DNA from: an uncultured Oscillospiraceae bacterium
GTDB taxonomy: Bacteria; Bacillota; Clostridia; Oscillospirales; Oscillospiraceae
DNA: 64,000 bases
Direction of reading: 5' to 3'
Assembly (NCBI GenBank): GCA_910587645.1
Contig: CAJUNA010000041.1
Coordinates: 124,001-188,000, forward strand
The notes under the pieces are model-generated. The model was not told the DNA's origin. It searched no databases and saw only the letters and a list, made by a program, of their open reading frames with translations. Shown one piece after another: positions 25,260 through 34,400 of this stretch. The position numbers and the translations under genes were made by a program. Positions within the stretch are counted from its first letter, which is position 1, and each line of letters starts with the position of its first letter.

Positions 25260-25754
25260 ATGAAACGGCTGTACCTAATCGGCGGAACCATGGGCGTGGG
25301 CAAAACCACCGTCTGCCAAAACTTAAAGCGGTTGCTGCCTAACGCCGTGTTTCTGGACGGAGACTGGTGCTGGGATGCGGACCCCTTCCAGGTAACAGAC
25401 GAGACGAAAGCTATGGCCTTGGACAATATCTGCCACCTTCTAAATAATTTTATCCGCTGCACCGCCTATGAAAACATCGTTTTCTGTTGGGTAATGCACC
25501 AGCAGGGCATTCTGGACAACATCCTAGCCCGCCTGGATAGGGAGGATTGCGAGATCAAGGCAATTTCCCTTGTCTGTACTGCTGGGGCCTTGTCCGAAAG
25601 GATCCGCCAGGACATCCAAGCTGGCATCCGGCAGCCCGGCGCGCTGGCGCGGAGCCTGGAACGGCTTCCGCTGTACGATACGCTGGACACCATCCATATC
25701 GATGTCTCCGGGCTTTCCCCGGAGGAGACAGCGGCACGGATTGCATCCCTTTAA
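25260..25754 (+). CDS. P-loop nucleotide kinase-like protein
   Basis: A 164-residue single-domain P-loop protein. Walker A GTMGVGKTT spans residues 9-17, a DGDWCWD segment near residue 33 resembles the substrate-side acidic loop of small kinases, and a lid-like basic segment (LSERIRQDIQAGIRQ) lies around 110-125. Proteins of this size with this pattern are annotated as AAA or shikimate/chloramphenicol-phosphotransferase-like kinases; the substrate is unknown. It stands 27 bp before a tmrB-like gene that also encodes a P-loop protein, so the two probably form one unit of small-molecule or antibiotic-modifying kinases. An antibiotic resistance role is inference only. Confidence 0.75.
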   Translation: MKRLYLIGGTMGVGKTTVCQNLKRLLPNAVFLDGDWCWDADPFQVTDETKAMALDNICHLLNNFIRCTAYENIVFCWVMHQQGILDNILARLDREDCEIKAISLVCTAGALSERIRQDIQAGIRQPGALARSLERLPLYDTLDTIHIDVSGLSPEETAARIASL

Positions 25755-25781
25755 ACTACACGAAGCAGAAAGAGAACCATC

Positions 25782-26366
25782 ATGATTATCTGACTCAACG
25801 GCGCCTTTGGCGCGGGGAAGACCCAAACGGCATATGAACTCAGCCGCCGCCTGCCAAACTCCTATGTGTACGACCCGGAAAACGCGGGTTTCTTCATACG
25901 AGACAACCTCCCGCCATCGCTGCGGGGGGATGACTTCCAGGATTATCCCATGTGGCGCGCCTTTAACTTTGCGATGCTGGACGACATCGCGTCCCGGTTT
26001 GGCGGACACGTCATTGTCCCCATGACCATTACGAACCGGCAGTATTATGACGAGCTTCCCGGTGCGCTTTCCCGGAAGTACGATGTCAGGCACTTTATTT
26101 TGTACGCCCAAAAGGAAACCCTCCTGCGGCGTCTGGCATCGCGGCTGGAAAGCCGCCATTCCTGGGGGGCGCAGCAAATTGACCGGTGCATCAGAGCCTT
26201 CAACGAGGATATTACGGAGGAAAAGGTTCATACCGACCATTGGAGCGTCGGCCAAACGGCCGGGCAGATCGCTGCCCTAGCTGGGCTTGCGCTGCCGGAG
26301 GACCGGCGCAGTGCCTTCCGCAAACCTATGGACCGGATCACGACAAAACTCCGTCATATCCGGTAA
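25782..26366 (+). pseudogene. tmrB-like P-loop protein gene with in-frame TGA at codon 4
   Basis: The frame from the ATG at 25782 encodes MII-stop-LNGAFGAGKTQTAYELSRR, which follows Bacillus subtilis TmrB (recalled N terminus MIIWINGAFGSGKTQTA), a membrane-associated ATP-binding protein that confers tunicamycin resistance. The only break is TGA (25791-25793) where TGG for tryptophan is expected. After it the frame stays open to 26366, with WRAFNFAMLDDI, IVPMTITNRQYYDE, SWGAQQIDRC and a basic C terminus all family-like. A GTG at 25866 could start a shorter product but would lack the Walker A motif. So the gene is a recent pseudogene, a sequencing error, or subject to readthrough. A weak ribosome site AGAAAGAGAA precedes the ATG. 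Confidence 0.75.
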
Positions 26367-26376
26367 CCCTACAACG

Positions 26377-26414
26377 AAAAACGGCATGGCTTCCACCGAA
26401 GCCATGCCGTTTTT
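26377..26414. terminator. Bidirectional terminator
   Basis: Perfect 16-bp arms AAAAACGGCATGGCTT / AAGCCATGCCGTTTTT with a 6-nt loop, serving the tmrB-like gene (plus) and the Sel1 gene (minus), whose stop codon begins at its edge. Confidence 0.88.
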
Positions 26415-29400
26415 CATTTTTTCTGCCAGGGCCACTTGCGGGATTTTTTTCCATAGAGGCGTTTGACGGCATCTTTGGCTTTCTCATGCCCACGATTGGC
26501 GGCTTCCTTGTAGAGTTCCAAAGCTTTTTCCGCGTCCGGTTCAACGCCAATACCGTTTTCATAGCAGGCGGCTAAAGCGAAGCTGCCGTCCGCCCGCCCG
26601 CCCTCATGGGCTTTCGCGTAAAATTCCACGGCCTTGGCCGGGTCGGCGGCCACGCCGTAGCCGTTTTCATAACACTCGCCCATGAAAAACTCCGCCCGGT
26701 GGTAGCCCTTTTCCGCCGCCTTGGAGAACCAGTAAAAGGCACGGCTGTTATCCTCCTCCACCGCAATCCCGTGGTAGTAAAAGAATCCCAGATTACACGC
26801 GGCCCGGATGTTTCCCGCCTCGGCGGCCTGGCGGTAAAGCTGCGCGGCCTTTTCCTTATCCTCCTCCACGCCGGAGCCTAGCTCATAGCACAGGCCAAGG
26901 GAACAGGTGCCGGAGGAATTGCCGCCCTCATGGGCCTGTTGGTAGCACTGGAATGCCATATGCGGATCCTCTGCCACGCCGTAACCGTTCTCATAGCACT
27001 CGCCGAGGAGCATCTGGGCGCGGGTGCTTCCGGCCCCGGCGGCTTTGCGGAACCATTGAACCGCCTCTTCATCGTTTTCCTCCACGCCGATGCCCCGGTA
27101 GAGACAGTAGCCGTAGTTGCACTGGGCGCGGACGTTGCCCCCCTTGGCAGCTTGGAGGTAGAGGGCGGCGGCCTTAGCCTTGTCTTCCGCCACGCCGTCT
27201 CCGAACTCATAGCACACCCCTAAAGCGCAGGTGCCAGGGAGATAGCCCTGCTCATGAGCCTGCCGGTAAAGGGTGGCGGCTCTGGCCTCGTCCTGTTCCA
27301 CGCCGTAGCCGTTTTCATAGCACTCGCCTAAAAGCTGCTGCGCCCGGGGATACCCGCCCTCGGCGGCTTTTTCGAACCATTTGACGGCTTCCGCGTTATC
27401 CTCTGCCACACCGATGCCGTGGTAGTAGCAGAAGCCTAAATTACACTGGGCCCGGAGATACCCGCCCTCGGCGGCAATGCGGTACAGCTCTGCCGCCTTA
27501 GCCTGGTCCTGTTCCACCCCAGTTCCCGTTTCATAGCACAGCCCCAGGGAACAGGTGCCGGGGATGTGCCCGTTTTCGTGGGATTTTTGGTAAAGGCGGA
27601 AAGCCCGCTCCTCGTCCCGCTCCACGCCGTAGCCGTTTTCATAGCATTCACCCAAGAGCTGCTGCGCCCGGGGGAAATCCTGGGCGGCGGCTTTCTCGAA
27701 CCATTTGGCGGCTTCCGCATCGTTCATCTCAGTGCCGATGCCCTGATAGCAGCAAAAGCCCAAATTGCACTGCGCCCGGGCGTCTCCCGCTTCGGCCCCC
27801 AGCAGGTAATATTCGACAGCCTTACCTTTGTCCGCCTCCACTCCTTTGCCCTGCTCATAGCACAGCCCGATGGCTGCTGCGGCAGGGGTATGGCGGCCCT
27901 CCCAGGCGGCATGGTAAAGCCGGAGGGCCTGCTCGATATCCTTTTCCACACCGTAGCCAAACTCCAGGCACTGGCCCAGAAGGAACTGCGCCCGGGGGTA
28001 CTCCCGCTCCGCTGCTGCGGCGAACCACTTGGCGGCCTCCACATCGTCTACTTCGGTGCCGATGCCCTGATAGTAGCAGTAGCCCAGGTTGCACTGCCCC
28101 CGGATATCCCCCTTCTCTGCGGCCTGACGGTACAGCTCCACTGCCTTTGCCAAATCCTGTTCCACGCCCCGGCCCAGCTCATAACACAGGCCAAGGGCTG
28201 TGGCGGCAGGCGCGTGTCCTTTTTCACAGGCGGCGGCATAGAGCTGCATAGCTTTTTTCACGTCTTTTTCCACGCCGTAGCCAAAATCATAGCATTCGCC
28301 CAGCAGATCCAGCGCCCGCGGATAGCCCTGTTCCGCCGATAGGGCGAACCATTTCACCGCCTCGCCGTTGTCCTCCGCCACACCGATGCCTTGGTAATAG
28401 CAGAAGCCCAGGTTGCACTGGGCGGCGGGGTGGCCCGCTTCGGCGGCTTCCCGGTAGAGGGCTACAGCTTTTTCCTTGTCCACCTCTACGCCCATGGCCG
28501 TCTCATAGCACAGCCCCAGGGCACAGGTAGCGGGGGGAAAGCCGTTTTCATGCGCGCGGCGGTAGTAATCTGCCGCCAGCGCCTCGTTTTTCTCCACCCC
28601 GTGGCCGAATTCATAGCACTGGCCAACTAAGTACTGCGCCCGGGGGTATTCCTCCTTGGCGGCTTCCATGTAAAGCTGGGCGGCTTTTTCCCGATCCTCC
28701 TCCACGCCCGTACCCCGGTCGTAGCAGACTCCCAGGGCGCAGGTTCCCGGTTCATAGCCCTGCTCATGGGACGCGCGGTAGAGGGCTACAGCTTTTTCCG
28801 GGTCCTGTTCCACGCCGTAGCCGTTCTCAAAGCACTCTCCCATTAACATCTGCGCCCGGGCATAGCCCTGCTGGGCTGCCTTGGCGAACCACATAGCGGC
28901 CTGTTGGTCGTCCTCCTCCACGCCGATGCCCCGATAGTAAAAGAAACCCAGATTGCACTGCGCAGGGGCGAAATCCTGCTCGGCGGCTTCCCGGTACAGC
29001 TCCGCCGCCTTCTGCTTGTCCATTTCCACGCCGCTGCCCAGTTCATAGCACAGGCCTAACTCGCAGACGGCGGGCGGGTATCCCAGCTCTGCCGGCCCGG
29101 AGAGCAGGCGGAAGCCCTTGTCCGGGTTCCGCTCCGTCCCAATGCCCCGCAGCCAACACATACCCAGGCTGTACTGGGCGGCGACATGGTCGCCATCGGC
29201 GGCCTTTTGGAACCAGTACAAGCCCTTTTTTTCATCCTTCTCCACGCCGCCGGTACCCCGGCAGCAGTGCTGGCCCAGTTGATAGGCCGCGTCCAAATCG
29301 CCCTCCTCTGCGGCGTCCTCCAGCTCGTGAAGGGTTTGCAGCCGTCCGGCGGACAAATCCGCCATAGACTGGATTACGTCCGGATTGATATAAACCATGA

Positions 29401-29449
29401 CAGTCTCCTGCTCGCCGGGGAGCAGGCTGCCGTTTGCTTCCGTTGTCAT
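26414..29449 (-). CDS. Giant Sel1-like repeat protein (26 units)
   Basis: Sel1-like repeats are TPR-related alpha-solenoid units that bind partner proteins. This 1011-residue protein has a 52-residue N-terminal part, 26 units of exactly 36 residues (53-988) and a 23-residue basic, tryptophan-containing tail (KKSRKWPWQKK). There is no signal peptide or membrane segment, so it is probably cytoplasmic. Units follow A-B-C order: A contains LGLCYExGxGVE, B contains CNLGFCYYxGIGV and KWF, C contains PRAQxLLGECYENGYGVE. The cycle repeats eight times with one B unit missing after unit 6. Cysteine content is high for a cytosolic scaffold. The partner is unknown. AAAAGGAG precedes the ATG; monocistronic between its promoter and the shared terminator. 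Confidence 0.93.
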   Translation of the reverse strand: MTTEANGSLLPGEQETVMVYINPDVIQSMADLSAGRLQTLHELEDAAEEGDLDAAYQLGQHCCRGTGGVEKDEKKGLYWFQKAADGDHVAAQYSLGMCWLRGIGTERNPDKGFRLLSGPAELGYPPAVCELGLCYELGSGVEMDKQKAAELYREAAEQDFAPAQCNLGFFYYRGIGVEEDDQQAAMWFAKAAQQGYARAQMLMGECFENGYGVEQDPEKAVALYRASHEQGYEPGTCALGVCYDRGTGVEEDREKAAQLYMEAAKEEYPRAQYLVGQCYEFGHGVEKNEALAADYYRRAHENGFPPATCALGLCYETAMGVEVDKEKAVALYREAAEAGHPAAQCNLGFCYYQGIGVAEDNGEAVKWFALSAEQGYPRALDLLGECYDFGYGVEKDVKKAMQLYAAACEKGHAPAATALGLCYELGRGVEQDLAKAVELYRQAAEKGDIRGQCNLGYCYYQGIGTEVDDVEAAKWFAAAAEREYPRAQFLLGQCLEFGYGVEKDIEQALRLYHAAWEGRHTPAAAAIGLCYEQGKGVEADKGKAVEYYLLGAEAGDARAQCNLGFCCYQGIGTEMNDAEAAKWFEKAAAQDFPRAQQLLGECYENGYGVERDEERAFRLYQKSHENGHIPGTCSLGLCYETGTGVEQDQAKAAELYRIAAEGGYLRAQCNLGFCYYHGIGVAEDNAEAVKWFEKAAEGGYPRAQQLLGECYENGYGVEQDEARAATLYRQAHEQGYLPGTCALGVCYEFGDGVAEDKAKAAALYLQAAKGGNVRAQCNYGYCLYRGIGVEENDEEAVQWFRKAAGAGSTRAQMLLGECYENGYGVAEDPHMAFQCYQQAHEGGNSSGTCSLGLCYELGSGVEEDKEKAAQLYRQAAEAGNIRAACNLGFFYYHGIAVEEDNSRAFYWFSKAAEKGYHRAEFFMGECYENGYGVAADPAKAVEFYAKAHEGGRADGSFALAACYENGIGVEPDAEKALELYKEAANRGHEKAKDAVKRLYGKKSRKWPWQKK

Positions 29450-29511
29450 TTGCTTCGCTCCTTTTTGGCGCTGTTTGGGCCCGCCGCATGGAACGGGCGG
29501 ACTTGATTTTC

Positions 29512-29517
29512 ATTATA
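29512..29517 (-). promoter_or_regulatory. Extended -10 promoter element of the Sel1 gene
   Basis: On the minus strand TGCTATAAT, an extended -10 (TATAAT at 29512-29517), about 60 bp before the start. No good -35 box is visible, which fits an extended -10 promoter. Confidence 0.4.
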
Positions 29518-29607
29518 GCACAAAACGGCGGGGAAGGGTAGTCCCTTTTTTGTTCTCCTGCGGAAATCATCTCCTAAGCGGAGCGGCTGCAAAATTTCCC
29601 TGCGGCG

Positions 29608-29636
29608 TTGATTTACCGCCGGGGTGGTGGTATACT
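29608..29636 (+). promoter_or_regulatory. Promoter of the whiA unit
   Basis: TTGATT (29608-29613), 17-bp spacer, TATACT (29631-29636), 38 bp before the whiA ATG. Confidence 0.65.
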
Positions 29637-29674
29637 ATACCAATCTAACAAATAGGGGACAAGGAGGGGAAGGC

Positions 29675-30568
29675 ATGTCCTTTTCCAGTGAAGTCAAAAC
29701 AGAGCTGTGCCGTGGGCGGCTGGACCGCCCATGCTGCACCCGGGCGGAGATCTACGGCGCGCTGCTGTACGGCAACACCTTCACCTCCCGGGAGGTGCGG
29801 CTGATTACCGAGAGCGAAAGCTTTGCCGCGCGCCTGCCCAATTTGCTGGAATCCGCCTTCCATATGGAGTTTGACCGCCTGCCAGGGGAGGGGGAGCGGA
29901 AATATATCTTCCAGCTCACCGATGCGGGGAAAATCCACCGGATTATCGATGCCTTTGGTTTTGATTCCCGGCAGAGCCCGGTGCTGCACATCAACTTTGG
30001 CTTGCTGGAGGAGGACTGCTGCCGCGCGGCCTTTCTGCGCGGGGCGTTTTTGGCGGGCGGGAGCGTGACGGAGCCGAGCAAGCGGTACCATCTGGAACTG
30101 GTGACCAGCCACGCCCAGGCCAGCAGGGAAATGCAGGCCTTGCTGGCAGACATGGGCCGCCAGCCGGGACAGTCGGCAAGAAACGGAAGCCAGGTGACCT
30201 ACTTCAAAAGCAGCGGCCAGATTGAAGAGCTGCTGACGCTGATGGGCGCGCCAGTGTCTGCCATGGCGCTGATGAACGCCAAGGCGGAAAAGGAGCTGCG
30301 CAACGGCGTGAACCGCCGGGTCAACTGCGAATCGGCAAACTTGGATAAAACTGTCGACGCCGCCCAGGCGCAGCTGGAGGCTATCCGCCGCTTGTACGAG
30401 CTGGATCGGGTGGAGGGGCTTCCGGCCAGCTTAAAGGAGACCATCGTGCTGCGGGAGGCCTATCCGGAACTGACGCTGAGCCAGCTTGCGGAGGAATTCG
30501 AGCCGCCGGTCACCAAAAGCTGCCTGAACCACCGCCTGCGCAAGCTGATAGAATTAAGCCGCACATAG
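29675..30568 (+). CDS. whiA: WhiA-family DNA-binding protein
   Basis: WhiA combines a homing-endonuclease-like LAGLIDADG scaffold with a C-terminal helix-turn-helix; it controls sporulation septation in Streptomyces and influences cell division in Bacillus. The 297-residue product opens with the family signature SFSSEVKTELC, has the degenerate endonuclease part around RGAFLAGGSVTEPSKRYHLEL, the conserved NRRVNCESANLDKT linker and the HTH near the end (LTLSQLAEEFEPPVTKSCLNHRLRKL). The ATG at 29675 follows AAGGAGGGG. The usual upstream partners rapZ and yvcK are absent. It heads a plus-strand run with the metallo-hydrolase, dnaE and yaaA (gaps of 14-34 bp). Confidence 0.95.
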   Translation: MSFSSEVKTELCRGRLDRPCCTRAEIYGALLYGNTFTSREVRLITESESFAARLPNLLESAFHMEFDRLPGEGERKYIFQLTDAGKIHRIIDAFGFDSRQSPVLHINFGLLEEDCCRAAFLRGAFLAGGSVTEPSKRYHLELVTSHAQASREMQALLADMGRQPGQSARNGSQVTYFKSSGQIEELLTLMGAPVSAMALMNAKAEKELRNGVNRRVNCESANLDKTVDAAQAQLEAIRRLYELDRVEGLPASLKETIVLREAYPELTLSQLAEEFEPPVTKSCLNHRLRKLIELSRT

Positions 30569-30582
30569 GGAGGAAGAAAACT

Positions 30583-31377
30583 ATGAAAATCACCGCGTTG
30601 GTAGAAAACACATCACATTGCGAATTAGCGGCGGTTCACGGGCTGTCGCTGTATGTGGAGACGGCCCGCCATAAATTGCTTTTTGACCTGGGCCCGGACA
30701 AGACCCTGCTGGAAAACGCCCAAAAACGGGGGATCGGCCTGGAACAGGTGGATACCGTCATCATCTCCCACGGCCATTCTGACCACGGCGGCGCCTTGGC
30801 GGCGTTTCTGGAAGTCAACCATAAGGCGAAGGTCTACGTCCAACGGTCCGCGTTTGAAAAGCACTTTTCGAAGTCCCTGGGCGTTATTAAGGTTTCCATC
30901 GGCCTGGACAAGGAGCTGATGAACCACCCCCAGGTGGTTTTGCTGGACGGAGAATACCGGATCGATGAAGAGCTGCTGCTCTTTACGGTGGCGGACACGT
31001 CCCAGTTCCACTCAGCGGCCAATGATACGCTTTACGACAGGCAAGGCCCTGACCAGTTCGGCCATGAGCAGGATTTGATGATCTTCGAAGAAAAGAACGT
31101 CCTGCTGATGGGCTGCGGCCACTGCGGCATCGTCAACATTCTGGAGCGGGCGAAGCCCTACCGCCCCCAGGTCTGCATCGGCGGCTATCACCTGCGGGTA
31201 CCGGTGACAAAAAAGACGGTACCGGAGGAAATTTTAGCGGGAATCGCCGGGGAAATGCAGCGGTATGACATGGACTTTTTCACCTGCCACTGCACCGGTG
31301 AGGAAGCCTTTCAATTTCTCCGCGAAAGGCTTCCCCGGATGAAATATCTGTCCTGCGGAGAAACAATCGACTTATAG
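30583..31377 (+). CDS. MBL-fold metallo-hydrolase
   Basis: A 264-residue metallo-beta-lactamase-fold protein. The dimetal motif HGHSDHGG lies at about residues 63-70, followed by further ligands in MGCGHCGIVN and the terminal CHCTGEEA. This ordering resembles the group annotated as dihydropterin/ribofuranosylaminobenzene-phosphate synthase-like MBL hydrolases, whose true substrates in Firmicutes are unknown. No signal peptide, so cytosolic. AGGAAGAAAA precedes the ATG, 14 bp after whiA and 33 bp before dnaE, so it is probably co-transcribed with both; no functional link to replication is implied. Confidence 0.85.
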   Translation: MKITALVENTSHCELAAVHGLSLYVETARHKLLFDLGPDKTLLENAQKRGIGLEQVDTVIISHGHSDHGGALAAFLEVNHKAKVYVQRSAFEKHFSKSLGVIKVSIGLDKELMNHPQVVLLDGEYRIDEELLLFTVADTSQFHSAANDTLYDRQGPDQFGHEQDLMIFEEKNVLLMGCGHCGIVNILERAKPYRPQVCIGGYHLRVPVTKKTVPEEILAGIAGEMQRYDMDFFTCHCTGEEAFQFLRERLPRMKYLSCGETIDL

Positions 31378-31410
31378 CGCCGTTTTAGGCGGCGGGGAAA
31401 GGGGAGAGCT

Positions 31411-34400
31411 ATGTCGTTCGTACACCTCCACGTCCATACAGAATACAGCCTGCTGGACGGATTCTGTAAAATCAGCGGCCTGGCGAGACGGGTCAAGGAA
31501 TTGGGCCAGACCGCCGTAGCGGTCACCGACCATGGCGTTATGTACGGGGCCATCGACTTCTACCGGGCCTGCAAGGCGGAAGGTGTCAAGCCCATCATCG
31601 GCTGCGAGGTCTACGTCACCCCCCAGGACCGGACACGGTTTGACCGGGTTCATGAGCTGGACGCGGAGAGCCGTCATCTGGTGTTGCTGTGCCGGAACGA
31701 GGAAGGGTACAAAAACCTGAGCTTCATGGTCAGCAAGGGGTTCGTGGAGGGCTTCTATGTAAAGCCGAGAATCGACATGACGCTGTTGCGGGAGCACAGC
31801 GGCGGGCTGATCGCCCTATCCGCCTGCCTGGCGGGGGAGATTCCGAAGCGGCTGGTCAACGGGGATTATGAGGGCGCGAAGGCCTACGCCCTGGAAATGC
31901 GGGAAATTTTCGGGGAAGACGGCTTCTACCTGGAGTTGCAGGATCACGGCATCCGTAACCAGGCCATCGTAAACGAGAGCCTGCTGCGGCTCCATGAGGA
32001 GACGGGGATCCCTCTGGTCTGCACCAACGACTGCCACTATCTCGCGCCGGAGGACGCGGAAGCCCACGACATCCTGCTGTGCATCCAGACTGGCAAGCTG
32101 GTAGAGGACGAGAAGCGGATGCGGTACGAGCCGCGCAACTTCTATGTGCGCTCTACCGAAGAAATGGAGAAGCTGTTCAGCCGCTATCCGGACGCCGTTG
32201 AGAATACCGAACGGATTGCGGCCCTGTGCAATCTGGAATTTACCTTCGGCAAGTACCACCTGCCGGAGTTCAAGGTGCCGGAGGGGGAGCAGGCACAGAC
32301 ATACATCCGGAAGCTGTGTGAGGAAGGCTTTGCAGCCAAGTACTTAGGGAAGCACCCGGAGTATCACCGGCAGTTGGAATATGAATTAAATATGATCGAG
32401 AAAATGGGGTTCACCGATTATTTCCTCATTGTCTCTGATTTTGTACGCTTCGCACGGAGCGAGGGCATCCCCGTGGGGCCGGGCCGCGGCAGCGCGGCGG
32501 GGAGCATGGTGTCCTACTGCCTGGATATCACGGATATTGACCCCATGAAATACAGTCTCTATTTCGAACGGTTTCTGAACCCGGAGCGGGTCAGCATGCC
32601 CGATATCGACATGGACTTCGGCGACACCCGCCGGGACGAGGTGGTCGATTACGTCCGCCGGAAATACGGCGAGGACCGGGTGGCACAGATTGTCACCTTC
32701 GGCACCATGGCCGCCCGGGGGGCTATCCGGGACGTGGGGAGGGTACTGAATCTGCCCTACGCCGAGGTGGATGTGGTAGCCAAACAGGTGCCCAGTGGGC
32801 CGGGGGCACTTCATATCACCCTGGACGATGCCCTGCGGCTGAGCAAGCAGCTTAAAGATATGTACGATGGGGACGAGCGGGTAAAAAAACTCATTGACAC
32901 CGCAAAATCCCTGGAGGGCATCCCCCGCCACGCGTCCACCCACGCCGCCGGCGTGGTGATTACCAAGGATCCGGTGTATACCTACGTGCCCCTGGCAAAA
33001 AACGATGAGACCATCGTCTGCCAGTACACCATGGTGACGCTAGAGGAGCTGGGGCTTCTCAAAATGGACTTTTTAGGCCTGCGCAACCTGACGGTGCTGG
33101 AGGACGCGGTAGCCATGGTGCGGCGGCGGGAGCCGGATTTCTCTCTTGCCCAGGTGCCGGAGGACGATCAGGCCGTCTACGAAATGCTCACCCAAGGCAA
33201 GACCAGCGGCGTGTTCCAGATGGAATCCGCCGGCATGACGGGGGTCTGTGTGGGGCTGAAGCCCCAAACCATCGAGGATCTGACCGCCATTGTCGCCCTA
33301 TACCGTCCAGGCCCCATGGAATCCATCCCCCGGTTTATCGCCTGCAAGCACAACCCCAAACTGGTCAGCTACAAGCACCCGGCTTTGGAGCCGATCTTGT
33401 CCATCACTTACGGCTGCATCGTCTACCAGGAGCAGGTGATGCAGATTTTCCAGCAGCTCGCCGGGTACTCTCTTGGACAGGCCGACATGGTGCGCCGGGC
33501 TATGAGCAAGAAAAAAGCCAAAGATATCGCCAAGGAGCAGGAAGCATTCCTGCACGGCGACCAGGCACGGGGCATCGCCGGATGTGTTTCCAATGGGATT
33601 CCGGAGGATATTGCCCAGGCGATTTACGATGAAATTTACGATTTTGCCAATTACGCCTTCAATAAAGCCCATGCGGTCTGCTACGCCGTGGTAGCCTATC
33701 AGACCGCGTGGTTCAAGCTCCACTATCCCAAGGAGTACATGGCGGCGCTGCTGACGTCGGTGCTGGATGTGACTGGCAAGGTGGCGGAGTATATCGGCGA
33801 GTGCCGGGAAATGGGCATTGCCCTGCTGCCGCCGGACGTGAACAAATCCTTCGATAGCTTCACCGTAGAGGAGGAGGGCATCCGGTTTGGCTTGGTAGCC
33901 ATTAAGAACATCGGCCGGGGCTTCATCCAGGGCGTTGTGAAGGAGCGTGAGGCCAGCGGCCCCTTTACCGGCTTCCAGGATTTCTGCCAGCGGATGTACG
34001 GCACAGATATTAATAAACGGGCGGTGGAAAACCTGATCCGGGCGGGAGCCTTTGACCGGTTCGGCGCTTATCGCAGCCAGCTGGCCGCCGTCAGCGACAA
34101 GGTGCTGGACTCCATTGGTGGCAGCAGGCGGCAGAATGTAGAAGGACAAATAGACTTTTTCGGCATGTCCGCCCCTGCGGCCCAGCGCCCCGTCTCCGCC
34201 CTCCATCTGCCGGACATCCCCGAGTACGCTTTAGACGAGCGGATGCGGCAGGAGCGGGAGGTCACAGGCTTGTATCTCTCCGGCCACCCCATGAACGCCT
34301 ACCGGGACGAGGCAAAGCGGGCCGGGGCAGCGCAGATCGGCGCAATCAATGAAGACTTTGCCCAGGAGGGAGGGCCTGCCCTGTTCCAGGACGGACAGGC

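Noticed and set aside
26571..29293. Possible CRISPR or tandem DNA repeat array because of regular periodicity
   Set aside because: Period of 108 bp (324 bp higher order) is in frame and explained by Sel1 protein units; there are no short identical repeats with unique spacers and no cas genes.
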